Positions 51,011-60,682 of a stretch of 64,000 nucleotides of DNA are shown one piece after another. Below the pieces are notes generated by a model. That model saw only the letters and a list, made by a program, of their open reading frames with translations, was not told the origin of the DNA and made no database searches. How positions within the stretch are numbered: the stretch's first letter is position 1; each line of letters starts with the position of its first letter. Location of the stretch: NCBI RefSeq assembly GCF_036014215.1, contig NZ_CP107921.1, forward strand, positions 7,995,501 to 8,059,500, given 5' to 3'. A program made the translations under genes and the position numbers. The DNA comes from Streptomyces sp. NBC_00440 (GTDB taxonomy: Bacteria; Actinomycetota; Actinomycetes; Streptomycetales; Streptomycetaceae).

Positions 51011-51139
51011 CGTGGTCTCCGTTGGTCTCGGCCGCCTGCTTCGGTACCTATAGCGTGGGGCCGGCCAGGGGTGCCGCGCTCCCCGTGGTCGGCCACACTC
51101 CGCACGAATCCGGACGCAGAACCCTCCCGAGGAGCCTCT

Positions 51140-52189
51140 ATGACCATCGCCGGGAGCCCCGGCCCGCACCGGGTCGGGGTCGTCGTCTTCGACGGGGTGA
51201 AACTTCTCGATGTCGCCGGCCCCAGCGAGGTCTTCAGCGAAGCGAACCGGATGGGAGCCGATTACGCGCTGGAACTGTGCGCCGTCGGCGGCGCAGAAGT
51301 GCTCGCGTCGACCGGGATGCGGATCCCCGTCGACGCCGACGCCGCGCGGACCGGCCTGGGTTACGACACCCTGCTGGTCATGGGCGGGGACGCGCTCCCG
51401 ACGTACCCGATCAGTCACGCGCTGCGCGATGCCGTCGCCGCACTGGCCGCCCGTTCCGGCCGGGTCTGCTCGATCTGTACGGGTGCCTTCATCCTGGCCG
51501 AGGCCGGCCTCCTGGACGGACACCGTGCCACGACGCACTGGCGCCATACCGAGCTGCTCCGCAGCGCGTATCCCGCGATCGATGTCGAGCCCGATGCCAT
51601 CTTCGTCCGGGACGGCACCACGTTCAGCTCGGCCGGTGTCACGGCCGGTATCGATCTGGCTCTGGCGCTGCTGGAGGACGATCACGGGGAGGACATGGCC
51701 CGGCAGGTCGCCAGGTCGCTGGTCGTGTTCCTCCAGCGGCCCGGCGACCAGTCGCAGTTCTCACCGGCGCTCCAGGGGCCCCGGCCGCAGACGTCGGCGC
51801 TGCGTACGGTCTTCGACTCGGTGCTCGCCGATCCGGCCGCCGGACACTCCATCGCGCAACTCGCGGCGCGGGCGGCCCTGAGCCCACGCCATCTGACCCG
51901 GCTCTTCCGCGAGGAACTCGGCACCACACCCGCGCGCTACGTCGAGTCGGTGCGCTTCGACACCGCCAAACGCGCGCTCGACGCGGGCCACACGGTCGGC
52001 GAGGCCGCCGGACGGGCCGGGTACCGCAGTGCGGAGACCCTGCGGAGAGCGTTCGTATCGCGCCTCGGGGTGTCTCCGCGGACCTACCAGCAGCGCTTCC
52101 GGTCGGCGCAGCGGCGCGATGCGGTGCCGCCGGCTGATCCGGGGTGTGCGCCGGACGGCCCGGCTTCCGCGCACCGTTCCGAACCGTAG
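51140..52189 (+). CDS. GlxA-type AraC-family regulator (DJ-1/PfpI domain plus HTH)
   Basis: A 349-residue regulator. Residues 10-190 form a DJ-1/PfpI-like domain (VVVFDGVKLLDVAGPSEVFS, VCSICTGAFILAEAGLLDG with the elbow Cys, and ATTHWRHTELLR). Residues about 225-325 are an AraC-type double helix-turn-helix (SIAQLAARAALSPRHLTRLF, REELGTTPARYVESVRFDTA, TVGEAAGRAGYRSAETLRRA). The family controls catabolic or stress genes in response to unknown ligands. GAGGAG lies 6 bases before the ATG. It is divergent from the HD hydrolase gene, its likeliest target. Confidence 0.88.
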   Translation: MTIAGSPGPHRVGVVVFDGVKLLDVAGPSEVFSEANRMGADYALELCAVGGAEVLASTGMRIPVDADAARTGLGYDTLLVMGGDALPTYPISHALRDAVAALAARSGRVCSICTGAFILAEAGLLDGHRATTHWRHTELLRSAYPAIDVEPDAIFVRDGTTFSSAGVTAGIDLALALLEDDHGEDMARQVARSLVVFLQRPGDQSQFSPALQGPRPQTSALRTVFDSVLADPAAGHSIAQLAARAALSPRHLTRLFREELGTTPARYVESVRFDTAKRALDAGHTVGEAAGRAGYRSAETLRRAFVSRLGVSPRTYQQRFRSAQRRDAVPPADPGCAPDGPASAHRSEP

Positions 52190-52204
52190 GCGTCCCGTTC
52201 GGAA

Positions 52205-52678
52205 CTACGCCCGGTCGGCGGCGGCGCGGATCGCGGCCAGATCCAGTTTCTTCATGCCGAACACGGCCTTCATCGCCCGCTCGCCGCGCGTGGGGTCGGG
52301 GTCGGTGAGGATTTCGTGCAACCCGGTGGGCGCGACCTGCCAGGACACCCCGTACTTGTCCTTGAGCCAGCCGCACGGTCCTTCCTGGCCGCCCTCGCTC
52401 AGCTTGGCCCAGTAGTAGTCGATCTCCTCCTGGTCGGCGCACTTGACCATGAGCGAGATGGCCTCGTCGAAGGTGAACTGGGGACCGCCGTTGATCGCGG
52501 TGTACTCCTGGCCGTCCAGGACGAAGTCGACGGTCAGCACGGTGCCCGCGGGCCGGGGCCCGGCCGCGGTGTAGTGCGTGACGTGCTTGATCTCCGAGCG
52601 GGGGAACACCGACACGTAGAACGCGGCGGCCTCCTCGCCCTCGGTGTCGAACCAGAGGTTGGGGGTGATCCTGGGCAT
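52205..52678 (-). CDS. VOC-superfamily protein (PhnB/3-demethylubiquinone-like)
   Basis: A 157-residue vicinal-oxygen-chelate protein of the PhnB type: ITPNLWFDTEGEEAAAFYVS, VLTVDFVLDGQEYTAINGGP, DQEEIDYYWAKLSEGGQEGP, CGWLKDKYGVSWQVAP. These small proteins are homologous to 3-demethylubiquinone methyltransferase-like domains but rarely methylate; a binding or isomerase role is typical. Start: ATG at 52678 with GGAG upstream. Convergent with the GlxA-type regulator gene, 15 bases between stops. Confidence 0.85.
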   Translation of the reverse strand: MPRITPNLWFDTEGEEAAAFYVSVFPRSEIKHVTHYTAAGPRPAGTVLTVDFVLDGQEYTAINGGPQFTFDEAISLMVKCADQEEIDYYWAKLSEGGQEGPCGWLKDKYGVSWQVAPTGLHEILTDPDPTRGERAMKAVFGMKKLDLAAIRAAADRA

Positions 52679-52758
52679 GGGACTCTCCTGCGGTCGTCGT
52701 CGTATCCGCTTCTGCGTCTGTACTGACTGTCGCCCGGACCGGAATTCATCGCCGAGCC

Positions 52759-54294
52759 TCAGGTCCGTACGGGGGATTCCGCAGGCAGCCAGGTGAGGAC
52801 GAGAGCGCCCGCGGCGAGGACCAGACCGGCCAGCACCAGCATGCTGGTGCTGAGCGAGTCGGTGAAGGCGGTGATCACGGCCCGGTGCAGCTCCGGACCG
52901 GCGCCCATGCCCTCGGCGCCGGCCACTGTGGTGGGCGCGTCCGGGCCCCGCAGGGCAGCGGGCAGCCTGGCCGTGAAGCCCGCGGTGATCAGGGTGCCGG
53001 TGAGGGCCACACCGAGCGCGCTGCCCAGTTCGCGGGTCAGGCTCTGCAGCCCGGAGCCGAGCCCTGCCCGGTCAGCCGGCAGGGCCGACATCAGGGTCTC
53101 GGAGAGCAGCGGGGTGGCCAGCCCGCACCCGGCCGCTGTCAGCCCCGCCCCGAGCGCGTACACCGGATAAGGGGTGTCCGGGCCGACCCGCGAGACGGTG
53201 CACAGTCCGCCCGCCAGGACGAGCAGTCCGAGGCTGATGACGGTCCGCCGGTGCAGACGGTGGCTGAGCGCCGTCGCGCAGCGCGGGGCCAGCAGCAGGG
53301 CGGCGGCCATGGGCAGCAGGCGGACACCGGCCCCGAGGGCGGAGTAGCCCTTGACGTACTGGAGGTACTGGCCGTTCAGATAGAACAGGCCGAACATGCC
53401 GAGGAAGACGGACACCATGCCCACGGCGCCCGCCCGCACGGCCGGGCCGGCCAGCAGCCGGGGATCGAGGATCGGGTGCTCCTCGCGCAGTTCGTGGACG
53501 GTCCAGAGAGCCAGCAGGACGACTGCGGCGGCGAAGGCGCCCAGGACCTGTCCGCTGCCCCAGCCCTGTTCGGGTCCGGAGACGATGGCGAAGAGCAGGG
53601 CCAGGAAGCCAAGGGTCAGCAGCAGAGCGCTGACCGGGCCGACCGGCCGGGCGAGACGGGGCGATGTGGGGGCGACAAAGGCCGCCAGCAGCAGGGCTAC
53701 GAGGGCAAGGGGGGCCGCGTACAGGAACAGGGAGCGCCAGGATCCGCTCTGGATCGCCGCGCCGCCGCCGACGTTTCCGAGCACGGCGGCCAGTCCCGTC
53801 ATGGAGGCCCACAGGGCGATGAGACGCGACCGCCGGTGATCGGGAGCGCCGGTGACCATGAGCGCCAGGGTGGTGGGCAGGACTGCGGCGGCCCCCACAC
53901 CGCTGAGCATCCGTCCGGCGATCAGCACCCCCACATCGGGTGCCGCGGCGGCCAGTACACAGCCCAGAGTGAACACACCTAGGCCGGTGAGGAGAACGCC
54001 CTTGCGGCCCATGCGGTCGGCCACCGCACCCGCTGGAACGACCAGACACGCGAAGACGGCCACGTAACCGTCGACGACCCAGAGCACGGACGCAGCGGAG
54101 GGGTGCAGCGAGCCGGCCGACAGCGAGGGGATCGCCAGATTGACGGCCGAGACCATGCCCACCACCAGGGTGACGCACAGACACATGACGACGACGGTCG
54201 CGCGTGATCCGGCCGTCCGGCGGCCGGTCGTACGGCTGGCCGGAGGCCGGGGCTGAGGCCGGACAGGCTCGGGGACGGCCGGGCAACGGGGCAC
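52759..54294 (-). CDS. MFS multidrug-type exporter (14 helices, EmrB/QacA family)
   Basis: A 511-residue drug:H+ antiporter with about 14 hydrophobic helices. VVVMCLCVTLVVGMVSAVNL is helix 1; LWVVDGYVAVFACLVVPAGA and ADRMGRKGVLLTGLGVFTLG give the antiporter motif A region; GVGAAAVLPTTLALM is motif C-like. The start is taken as the GTG at 54294 because AGGAGG lies 5 bases upstream; the longer in-frame start at 54390 lacks this. A GntR regulator gene lies just upstream on the same strand and may control it. Substrate unknown. Confidence 0.87.
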   Translation of the reverse strand: MPRCPAVPEPVRPQPRPPASRTTGRRTAGSRATVVVMCLCVTLVVGMVSAVNLAIPSLSAGSLHPSAASVLWVVDGYVAVFACLVVPAGAVADRMGRKGVLLTGLGVFTLGCVLAAAAPDVGVLIAGRMLSGVGAAAVLPTTLALMVTGAPDHRRSRLIALWASMTGLAAVLGNVGGGAAIQSGSWRSLFLYAAPLALVALLLAAFVAPTSPRLARPVGPVSALLLTLGFLALLFAIVSGPEQGWGSGQVLGAFAAAVVLLALWTVHELREEHPILDPRLLAGPAVRAGAVGMVSVFLGMFGLFYLNGQYLQYVKGYSALGAGVRLLPMAAALLLAPRCATALSHRLHRRTVISLGLLVLAGGLCTVSRVGPDTPYPVYALGAGLTAAGCGLATPLLSETLMSALPADRAGLGSGLQSLTRELGSALGVALTGTLITAGFTARLPAALRGPDAPTTVAGAEGMGAGPELHRAVITAFTDSLSTSMLVLAGLVLAAGALVLTWLPAESPVRT

Positions 54295-54450
54295 GGGACC
54301 CTCCTGGTCGGCGGGCGCGTCAAGCACCCGCGGGGCGGAGCGGACAGGTGGGAAGGGCAGACCGGAGCAGCGTCCGAACGGTCTTGGCAAGGAGGGGGGA
54401 GGGCTTCGGCGGTAGGGGAGGGGAGTCGAGGGGAGGGAGAAGCGTGGGCG

Positions 54451-55215
54451 TCAGCCGGCGGCTGGGCCGGTGCGGTGCAGATCGGCCTGGAGCGTGAGCC
54501 GGTCGCCGCGTACGGAGAGGAACTCCAGGTCCACCGGCCGCCCGTCCGCGAGTCTGCTGAGGCGCTCCACCGCGAACAGGGCGGTCCCCACGGGCGCCGC
54601 CAGGATCTGTGCGGTGTGGGGGTCGGCGTTCACGGCCTGGACCGTCACCTCAGCGGCGCCCAGCCGCTGGCCACAGGACTGCTCGATGAGCGCGAACACG
54701 TCCTGGTTCCGCAGGTCGAGGTCAAGGAGCGGCAGCCCGATGTCGACCGGCAGATAGGTGAGGTCCAGGGACAGCGGCATACCGTCCAGGCGCCGCAGGC
54801 GCTCCAGGCGGACCACCGGTTCACCGTCCGATACCAAGAGGCGGCGGGCGACCTGCGCGGGTGGGACGACCGTGCCGCCGGCCCTGACCTCGTTGTCGAC
54901 CGTGCCGTGCGACTTCAGTGTTTCGGCCAGTCCGGCCAGCCGTTCCAGCGGATGGGAGTGCTTGCGGTTGAGCAGGACCGTCCCCACACCCCGCCGGCGC
55001 TCGACAAGGCCCTCGTCCCGCAGGATGAGCAGGGCCTGGCGGACCGTGTTGCGGGAGACGCCGAAGTCCTTCGACAGCAGGCGTTCGTCCGGCAGGAAAC
55101 CGGTGGGGTACAGGCCCGCGGCGGCCTGCTGCCGCAGCACCTCGGCGACGTTGCGGGCCCGGTCGGCCCGCCGTGCGGGGGAAGGTTCGGAAGAGGCCGA
55201 CGAGGTGTGTTCCAT
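54451..55215 (-). CDS. GntR/HutC-family regulator with UTRA domain
   Basis: A 254-residue regulator. The N-terminal winged helix is FLPDERLLSKDFGVSRNTVR and ALLILRDEGLVERRRGVGTV; the C-terminal UTRA effector domain spans about 95-245 (RLLVSDGEPVVRLERLRRLD, LSLDLTYLPVDIGLPLLDLD, FAVERLSRLADGRPVDLEFL). The UTRA fold binds sugars, amino acids or their phosphates. Start: ATG at 55215. The MFS exporter gene begins 156 bases downstream on the same strand, so a regulator-exporter unit is likely. Confidence 0.87.
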   Translation of the reverse strand: MEHTSSASSEPSPARRADRARNVAEVLRQQAAAGLYPTGFLPDERLLSKDFGVSRNTVRQALLILRDEGLVERRRGVGTVLLNRKHSHPLERLAGLAETLKSHGTVDNEVRAGGTVVPPAQVARRLLVSDGEPVVRLERLRRLDGMPLSLDLTYLPVDIGLPLLDLDLRNQDVFALIEQSCGQRLGAAEVTVQAVNADPHTAQILAAPVGTALFAVERLSRLADGRPVDLEFLSVRGDRLTLQADLHRTGPAAG

Positions 55216-55781
55216 GGCGCCGCTCCCGTTCTCCTCGCACGACCCACACCTGGCGGCGCGGCCCGGCAGTGCCGTTCACCACCGGTCGCCCAAGCTACGT
55301 CCAGAATATTTCGCCCTTGTTACGCCACCACCTTTGACCTGCGATGATGCCTGGACCTGGGGTAATGCGCTGCCGGGTCCGGGATCCGCCACCGGGATCC
55401 GCCACCGGCCGGTGATCCTGGGGGCCGGCGCTCCCGGACCGCTCCCGGACCGCCCCGGATCGTTCCCGGCCTTCTCGGCAGTCCGGGTTGGCTTGTTCTG
55501 GTGCCATTGAGGGGTGAGGTGTTGTTAAGAATCAAGGCCGTGTCTCTTGTAATCACTTGCCACCCGCGCATCAATGAACAACGGCATCCGACGGCTCGTC
55601 AGATGACTTTGGTACCGGACCGGATCCGGCCCTCGGCCGGACTGTGTCCGAGAACGCAGTCAGTAATTCTCTCCGGCAACCGACCGGGAAAGCTGCCGGG
55701 AAATCGGCGAGCGCCCGGGAGGGAAATGCAACGGGTATCGGTACGCCCGAAAGGTCAACTCAACTGAAGGAAGGAAGACTT
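55216..55781. other. Long AT-richer intergenic region before the secreted-protein gene
   Basis: This 566-base gap separates divergent GntR and secreted-protein genes. It includes unusually A/T-rich patches at about 55305-55330 and 55515-55560. No frame has a ribosome binding site, apart from those of the two flanking genes. It should hold both promoters and a long leader for the secreted protein. Confidence 0.45.
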
Positions 55782-56270
55782 ATGAGGCACGGAAGCAGAA
55801 GCAGCAGAGCCGTCCTGCGTGCGGCAGTCGCTGTGGGAGCGGCGGCGGTGGTGGGCCTCGGCTTCACCTCGTCGGCGTCAGCCGTGACGCCGCAGACGGC
55901 GACAGCCACGTACGACTGCGGTACCTGGGGCGGCGGTTCGGCCACGCTGACCGCCACCCAGAGCGGCACGGCGGCGACGATCACCCTGACCTCCGCAGTG
56001 ACCACCCCCGTCCATGTCGGCGCGGACTCCATGGCCGCGACCCTCACCCTCGCGAAGAACGGCAGCGGCACCACCGTGTTCTCCGGGACGAAGAACCCGG
56101 ACCTCCCGGCCGGCTCCGCCGTCACCATCGGCCCGCTCACCGGAACGGTCGCCGCCGGCGACAGCCTCGACTCGTACACCGGCGGTACCGCGCTGTCCAT
56201 GACCATCTTCGGCGTGAGTATCGACTGCAACGCCACGACGGCGCAGTCTCCCGGTCCGTTCGTTTTCTGA
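55782..56270 (+). CDS. Small secreted beta-rich protein with one cysteine pair
   Basis: A 162-residue exported protein. Residues 1-34 are a Sec signal (RAVLRAAVAVGAAAVVGLGF, cleavage after ASA). The mature part is Thr/Gly/Ser-rich with alternating hydrophobic residues (ATYDCGTWGGGSATLTATQS, SVTTPVHVGADSMAATLTLA) and only two cysteines, YDCG near the start and SIDCNA near the end, placed to close the sandwich by a disulphide. It resembles hypothetical secreted proteins of Streptomyces; function unknown. GAAGGAAGGA lies before the ATG. Confidence 0.75.
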   Translation: MRHGSRSSRAVLRAAVAVGAAAVVGLGFTSSASAVTPQTATATYDCGTWGGGSATLTATQSGTAATITLTSAVTTPVHVGADSMAATLTLAKNGSGTTVFSGTKNPDLPAGSAVTIGPLTGTVAAGDSLDSYTGGTALSMTIFGVSIDCNATTAQSPGPFVF

Positions 56271-56627
56271 GACAGGTATCCAGAGACAGGTGATCAGCGC
56301 CTGAGCGTATGAGCAGGCCCATGCGGGAGGCACTACGGATTCCGCGAACAGCCTGCCATTCCGCACCGCGCTCGGTGTGTTCAGGAATTCCCTCATGGTG
56401 CTTCCGGGTTGGAAACCGGAAATACCGCCCGCTTCGCGCACTCTCCGGTTCTCCCCGCCCCTTGAATCCCGTCCAGTGATTCCCTCCCGGCGCTCCGACG
56501 AGGTGAATTCGGTACGGGCACCCGCTGATCACGCAGCGCGGCAATCTCCCGACTACGGCTACGTCCGCAGTAACGCGTGGCACGCTGGGCACCCGAAGGT
56601 CACGAAGCAGGCGAGGAGACGTGTCAC
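56271..56627. other. Intergenic region, no gene
   Basis: The 357 bases between the secreted-protein and permease genes hold only short frames without ribosome binding sites. A direct repeat GAGACAGGT (about 56269 and 56282) follows the secreted-protein stop codon. The permease promoter should lie in the second half. Confidence 0.4.
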
Positions 56628-58268
56628 GTGCCGCAGAACCAGCCACCGGAAGCACGTGCCGTCCCGGCCGCACTCTCCCAGGAGTACCGGCTCCGCAAGG
56701 ACCTCGGGTTCTGGGGCCTGACAGCGATCGGGTTCTCCAACATCCTCGGCTCGGGCTGGCTGTTCGCCGCCCTGTACGCCGCCCAGACCGCGGGACCCGC
56801 CGCCCTGCTGTCCTGGATCGCCGCCGGCGCGCTGTGCGCCCTGGTCGCGCTGGTGATGGTGGAGCTCGGGGCGACCCGTCCGGAGGGCGGCGGCACCGTG
56901 CGCTGGCCGCTGTACGCCAGTGGGCGGCTGGTCGGCACCGTGATCGGCTGGTCCGTCCTGCTGTCGGTCGGCGGCACGGCCGCGGAGATCAGCGCCATCA
57001 TGCAGTACGCGGCGCACTACCTGCCCGGCCTCTACCACGGAGGCAGACTCACCGCGACCGGCCTCGGCGTGGCCGCCGCGCTGAGCGCGCTGCTGACGGT
57101 GCTCAACTGGTTCGCGGTGCGGGTGTTCGCACGGCTGAACAACCTGGTGTCAGTCCTCAAGGTCGTCATCCCCGTCGTCACCGTGATCGCCCTCTTCCTC
57201 TCGGGCACCCACTCCGGCCGCCTCACCGACCACGGCGGCTTCGCACCGTACGGCTACGCGGCCTGCCTCACCGCCCTCGCCGGCGGCGGCATCGTGTACT
57301 CCGTGAACGGATTCCAGGCGCCCCTCGACTTCTCCGGCGAGGCCCGCAATCCGCGCAGGACCGTACCCGCCGCTGTACTCACCGGGATCGCGCTGGCCGT
57401 CCTGGTCTACCTCGCGCTCCAGCTGGCGTTCCTCTTCACCGTCCCCGACTCCCTGCTGGGCCACGGCTGGCACGGCGTCAACTTCGACTCGCCCTTCGGC
57501 CAGCTCGCCCTCGTACTCAACCTGCACTGGCTCGCGACCCTGCTCTACGCGGACGCGGTGCTCTCCCCGGGCGGTTCGGCGTACGTCGGAGTGGCCATCG
57601 ACGCCCGGCACACCTACGCGCTGGCCAAGAACGGCCTGCTGCCCCGCTTCTTCATGCGGATCGATCCCCGCTCCGGAACGGCGCACCGGGCGCTGCTGCT
57701 CAATCTCGCCGTCATCATCGTCTTCATGCTGCCGTTCGGCGGCTGGCAGGACATCGTCAGCGTCATGGGCGACATGTATCTGCTCATCTACGCGGCATCC
57801 GCGGTCGCCGCCGCGGTGTTCCGGGCGCACGACCGGGAGCGGGGAGTGCCGCGGGCGGACGGCCGGGTGCCCGGAGTGCGCTGGATCGCGCCGGTCAGTT
57901 TCATGGTGTCGGGCGAGTTCGTCTTCTGGTCGGGCTGGCACGACCTGCGGCTCGCGCTGCCGCTGGTGCTCGCGGGTGTTCCGCTGTTCCTGATGCTGCG
58001 GCGCGGCACCGAAGGCCCGTCCCCGCGCGACGAACTGCGCAGCGGAGCCTGGCTGGTCTTCTATCTGGCCGCGCTGACCCTGCTGTCCTGGCTCGGGAGC
58101 TTCGGCGGATCGGGACGGCTGCCGGCCCCGTACGACTCGGCGGTGGTGGCCGCGGTCTCACTGGCGGTCTTCGGGTGGGCGGTCCGCTCGGGCGCCGGCC
58201 ACCTCAGGGCGCACCCCGACGCCGATCCCGGGAGTGCTCCCGGACTGCCCGATCCGATCCGCCCCTGA
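56628..58268 (+). CDS. APC-superfamily amino acid permease
   Basis: A 546-residue transporter with about 12-14 hydrophobic helices. EYRLRKDLGFWGLTAIGFSN and ILGSGWLFAALYAAQTAGPA are the conserved first-helix region of amino acid permeases; FQAPLDFSGEARNPRRTVPA is the helix 6-7 loop; RHTYALAKNGLLPRFFMRID is the helix 8-9 loop. The substrate is probably a cationic or neutral amino acid. The start is a GTG at 56628 with AGGAG 9 bases upstream rather than the ATG at 56577, which lacks one. The FUSC gene follows 86 bases later on the same strand. Confidence 0.85.
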   Translation: MPQNQPPEARAVPAALSQEYRLRKDLGFWGLTAIGFSNILGSGWLFAALYAAQTAGPAALLSWIAAGALCALVALVMVELGATRPEGGGTVRWPLYASGRLVGTVIGWSVLLSVGGTAAEISAIMQYAAHYLPGLYHGGRLTATGLGVAAALSALLTVLNWFAVRVFARLNNLVSVLKVVIPVVTVIALFLSGTHSGRLTDHGGFAPYGYAACLTALAGGGIVYSVNGFQAPLDFSGEARNPRRTVPAAVLTGIALAVLVYLALQLAFLFTVPDSLLGHGWHGVNFDSPFGQLALVLNLHWLATLLYADAVLSPGGSAYVGVAIDARHTYALAKNGLLPRFFMRIDPRSGTAHRALLLNLAVIIVFMLPFGGWQDIVSVMGDMYLLIYAASAVAAAVFRAHDRERGVPRADGRVPGVRWIAPVSFMVSGEFVFWSGWHDLRLALPLVLAGVPLFLMLRRGTEGPSPRDELRSGAWLVFYLAALTLLSWLGSFGGSGRLPAPYDSAVVAAVSLAVFGWAVRSGAGHLRAHPDADPGSAPGLPDPIRP

Positions 58269-58354
58269 CCTGCTCGGATCCCGGAGAACCCGGCCATGCG
58301 ATGCTGGGGGCGTAACCGGACCAGGGCCGGAGAACAGGGGAGTACGGCAGCGCG

Positions 58355-60643
58355 ATGGCAGCAACACGGCGGACACGGACCGGAACCTGGGACCGCTACG
58401 CGGCATCCGACCCGGGATTCCTGCGACTGATGGCGGGGCTGCGGACCGTCGCGGCGATCGGGCTCGCGCTCATCGTGCTCGCGCTGTTCCACACAGCCGT
58501 CCCCCTCCTCGTCGCCGGGGCGATGGCGGCCATGGTCTCCACCTTCGCGATCAGGGAGAAGGACGTACGCGGCCAGGCCATCACGCTCGGCTTCGCCCTC
58601 CCCGTCGCCCTGACGTCGATGTCGCTGGGGGCGCTGCTCAACAGCCGTGTCATCGCAGGCGACATCTTCTTCGTCCTGCTGATCTTCGGTGCCGTCTACT
58701 CCCGGCGCTTCGGTGACCGCGGCACTGCGCTCGGGCTGATCGGGTTCCAGGTCTACTTCATCTCGCTGTTCGTGCACGCCACGGTCGCCACTCTGCCGTC
58801 GCTGTATCTGACGCTGGCCATCGCCTTCGCGAGCAGCGCGGTCGTACGGTTCGCCGTCGTGCCCGAGACACCCGAGCGCACCCTCGGCCGGCTGCGCGAG
58901 GCCTTCAGAGCTCGGCTCGCCCAACTGGTGGCCACCCATATAGAGCTGCTGGACGCCACCCCCGCGCAGCTCGACAAGATCCTCGACGATCTGCGCGGAC
59001 GCACCGCACGGCTGCACCAGACGGCGCTGATGATCCAGGGCCAGCTGGAGTCCGGCACCCGTGACCCGGCAGCGGCGGCGCTGGTGCAGCGCAGGATCGC
59101 GGACGCGGAGATCGCCGCCGAGCGTCTCGGGATGCTGCTGCTCAACGCCCGCAGCGCGGAACGCGCGGACACCCTCACCCTGCATCTGCCGAACGCACCG
59201 GTCCCGGCCTCCGCGACCACCGCACAGGCCGACGGCGACGCCGGAGGCATCGGCGGGACGGACGAGATCACAGCCCTGCTGCGCCGGGACCTGAACGCGC
59301 TGCATCTGGTGGTGACCCGGCTGGCCCCCGACGAGCGCGGCACGGCCCTGGCCCATCTCCGCAACAGGCTGCTCGGCTACCGGGACGAGGAGAATCTGCC
59401 GCGCGCCTCGCTCGCCGTGCAGGACGTGTTCCGTGGACTCGGTGAGGCCGCGCGCTCCGTGCTCGGGCTGCGGCTCGCGCTGGACGGGCCGCAGGACGAA
59501 TCGGACGACACTCCTGAAACGACCCGCTCCCGCGAGGAGTTCGAGGCCGAGGACGTGGCCATCGTCCGCGCCGAGGAGACCGAGGAGGACCGCACCGGAC
59601 TGCAGCGGCGCACCACGAGGACGGCGTTCCAGGTCTCGGTCGGCTCGACGCTGGCCATCATCGGCGGCGAGTTCCTGTCCAGCCAGCGCTGGTACTGGGC
59701 AGTCCTGACCTGCTGGGTGGTCTTCCTCAACACCGCGTCCACCGGCGAGATCCTCGTCAAGGGCTACCGGAGGCTGCTCGGCACGGTACTCGGTGTCGTC
59801 GCCGGTGTCGCTCTCGCGGGGCTGGTCGGCAACCACACCTGGACCGCGTTCGCCCTGGTCCTGCTCTTCATCTTCGGGATGTTCTTCACCGCGCCCCTCT
59901 CGTACGCGCTGATGTCCTTCTTCGTCACGGCGATGCTGGGCCTGCTCTACACGCTCCTCAACACCTACAGCTTCTCCGTGCTGGTGCTGCGGATCGAGGA
60001 GACGGCGCTGGGCGCCGCCTGCGGGATCATCGCGGCCGTGCTGGTGCTCCCGGTGCACACCGACCGCCGTACCGACGAGGAGCTCGCCACGGTGCTGGCC
60101 AGGCTGCGGGACGTCGCGTCGGCCGCCGTGTCCCAGCTCAGCGGCGGCCCCCCGGTCGACCTCCTGGACATGGCGCGCGATCTCGACACCGCCCTGGACG
60201 ATCTGCGCCGCTCGACCCAGCCGCTGACGCACCCCATCACGCCGCTGCGGGTGCGGCGGCAGACCGCCCGCTATCTGGTGGCGGTGCTGGAGACCTGTGC
60301 GTACCACGCGCGTTCGCTCGCCGCGACGGCCGAGCTGGTGCCGTACAGCAAGACCATCGCGGCCGATCCCCGGCTGGAGCGGTCCGGCGTGCGAATCGCG
60401 CACAACATCGACGTGATCGTGGCCCGGGTGGCGGACGAGAACGCCGCGGGCGAGGTCGAGTCCGGCGCCAGCATCGCCGCCATGCTGGAGAGCAGCTCGT
60501 CCGAAGTGCTCCGGTCGGGCACGGTCACCTACCGCGTCCTGCGGCATCTGCAGCGCCTCGACGAGGGAGTGGTCGGCCTCGCCCGCACCCTCGACGTGCC
60601 GGTCGCGGCCCGCGAGGAGCGCAAGGAGCGCAAGGCGGCCTGA
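58355..60643 (+). CDS. FUSC-family membrane protein (aromatic acid exporter-like)
   Basis: A 762-residue protein with two membrane blocks (about residues 27-160 and 420-560), each a cluster of hydrophobic helices (LRTVAAIGLALIVLALFH, SVGSTLAIIGGEFLSSQRWY), separated and followed by long soluble helical regions (about 165-420 and 565-760). This duplicated layout is the FUSC/YccS/AaeB-like arrangement. Relatives export aromatic carboxylic acids or other stress metabolites; the role here is not established. GGGGAG lies 12 bases before the ATG. Confidence 0.83.
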   Translation: MAATRRTRTGTWDRYAASDPGFLRLMAGLRTVAAIGLALIVLALFHTAVPLLVAGAMAAMVSTFAIREKDVRGQAITLGFALPVALTSMSLGALLNSRVIAGDIFFVLLIFGAVYSRRFGDRGTALGLIGFQVYFISLFVHATVATLPSLYLTLAIAFASSAVVRFAVVPETPERTLGRLREAFRARLAQLVATHIELLDATPAQLDKILDDLRGRTARLHQTALMIQGQLESGTRDPAAAALVQRRIADAEIAAERLGMLLLNARSAERADTLTLHLPNAPVPASATTAQADGDAGGIGGTDEITALLRRDLNALHLVVTRLAPDERGTALAHLRNRLLGYRDEENLPRASLAVQDVFRGLGEAARSVLGLRLALDGPQDESDDTPETTRSREEFEAEDVAIVRAEETEEDRTGLQRRTTRTAFQVSVGSTLAIIGGEFLSSQRWYWAVLTCWVVFLNTASTGEILVKGYRRLLGTVLGVVAGVALAGLVGNHTWTAFALVLLFIFGMFFTAPLSYALMSFFVTAMLGLLYTLLNTYSFSVLVLRIEETALGAACGIIAAVLVLPVHTDRRTDEELATVLARLRDVASAAVSQLSGGPPVDLLDMARDLDTALDDLRRSTQPLTHPITPLRVRRQTARYLVAVLETCAYHARSLAATAELVPYSKTIAADPRLERSGVRIAHNIDVIVARVADENAAGEVESGASIAAMLESSSSEVLRSGTVTYRVLRHLQRLDEGVVGLARTLDVPVAAREERKERKAA

Positions 60644-60682
60644 CCGGGCGGGCCCGTACCGGGGCCGCCGCGGTGCCACCCC

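Noticed and set aside
58061..60679. An 872-codon minus-strand frame opposite the FUSC gene
   Set aside because: It reads as a His/Arg/Gly-rich shadow of the FUSC protein, which has a clear two-block membrane architecture on the other strand.
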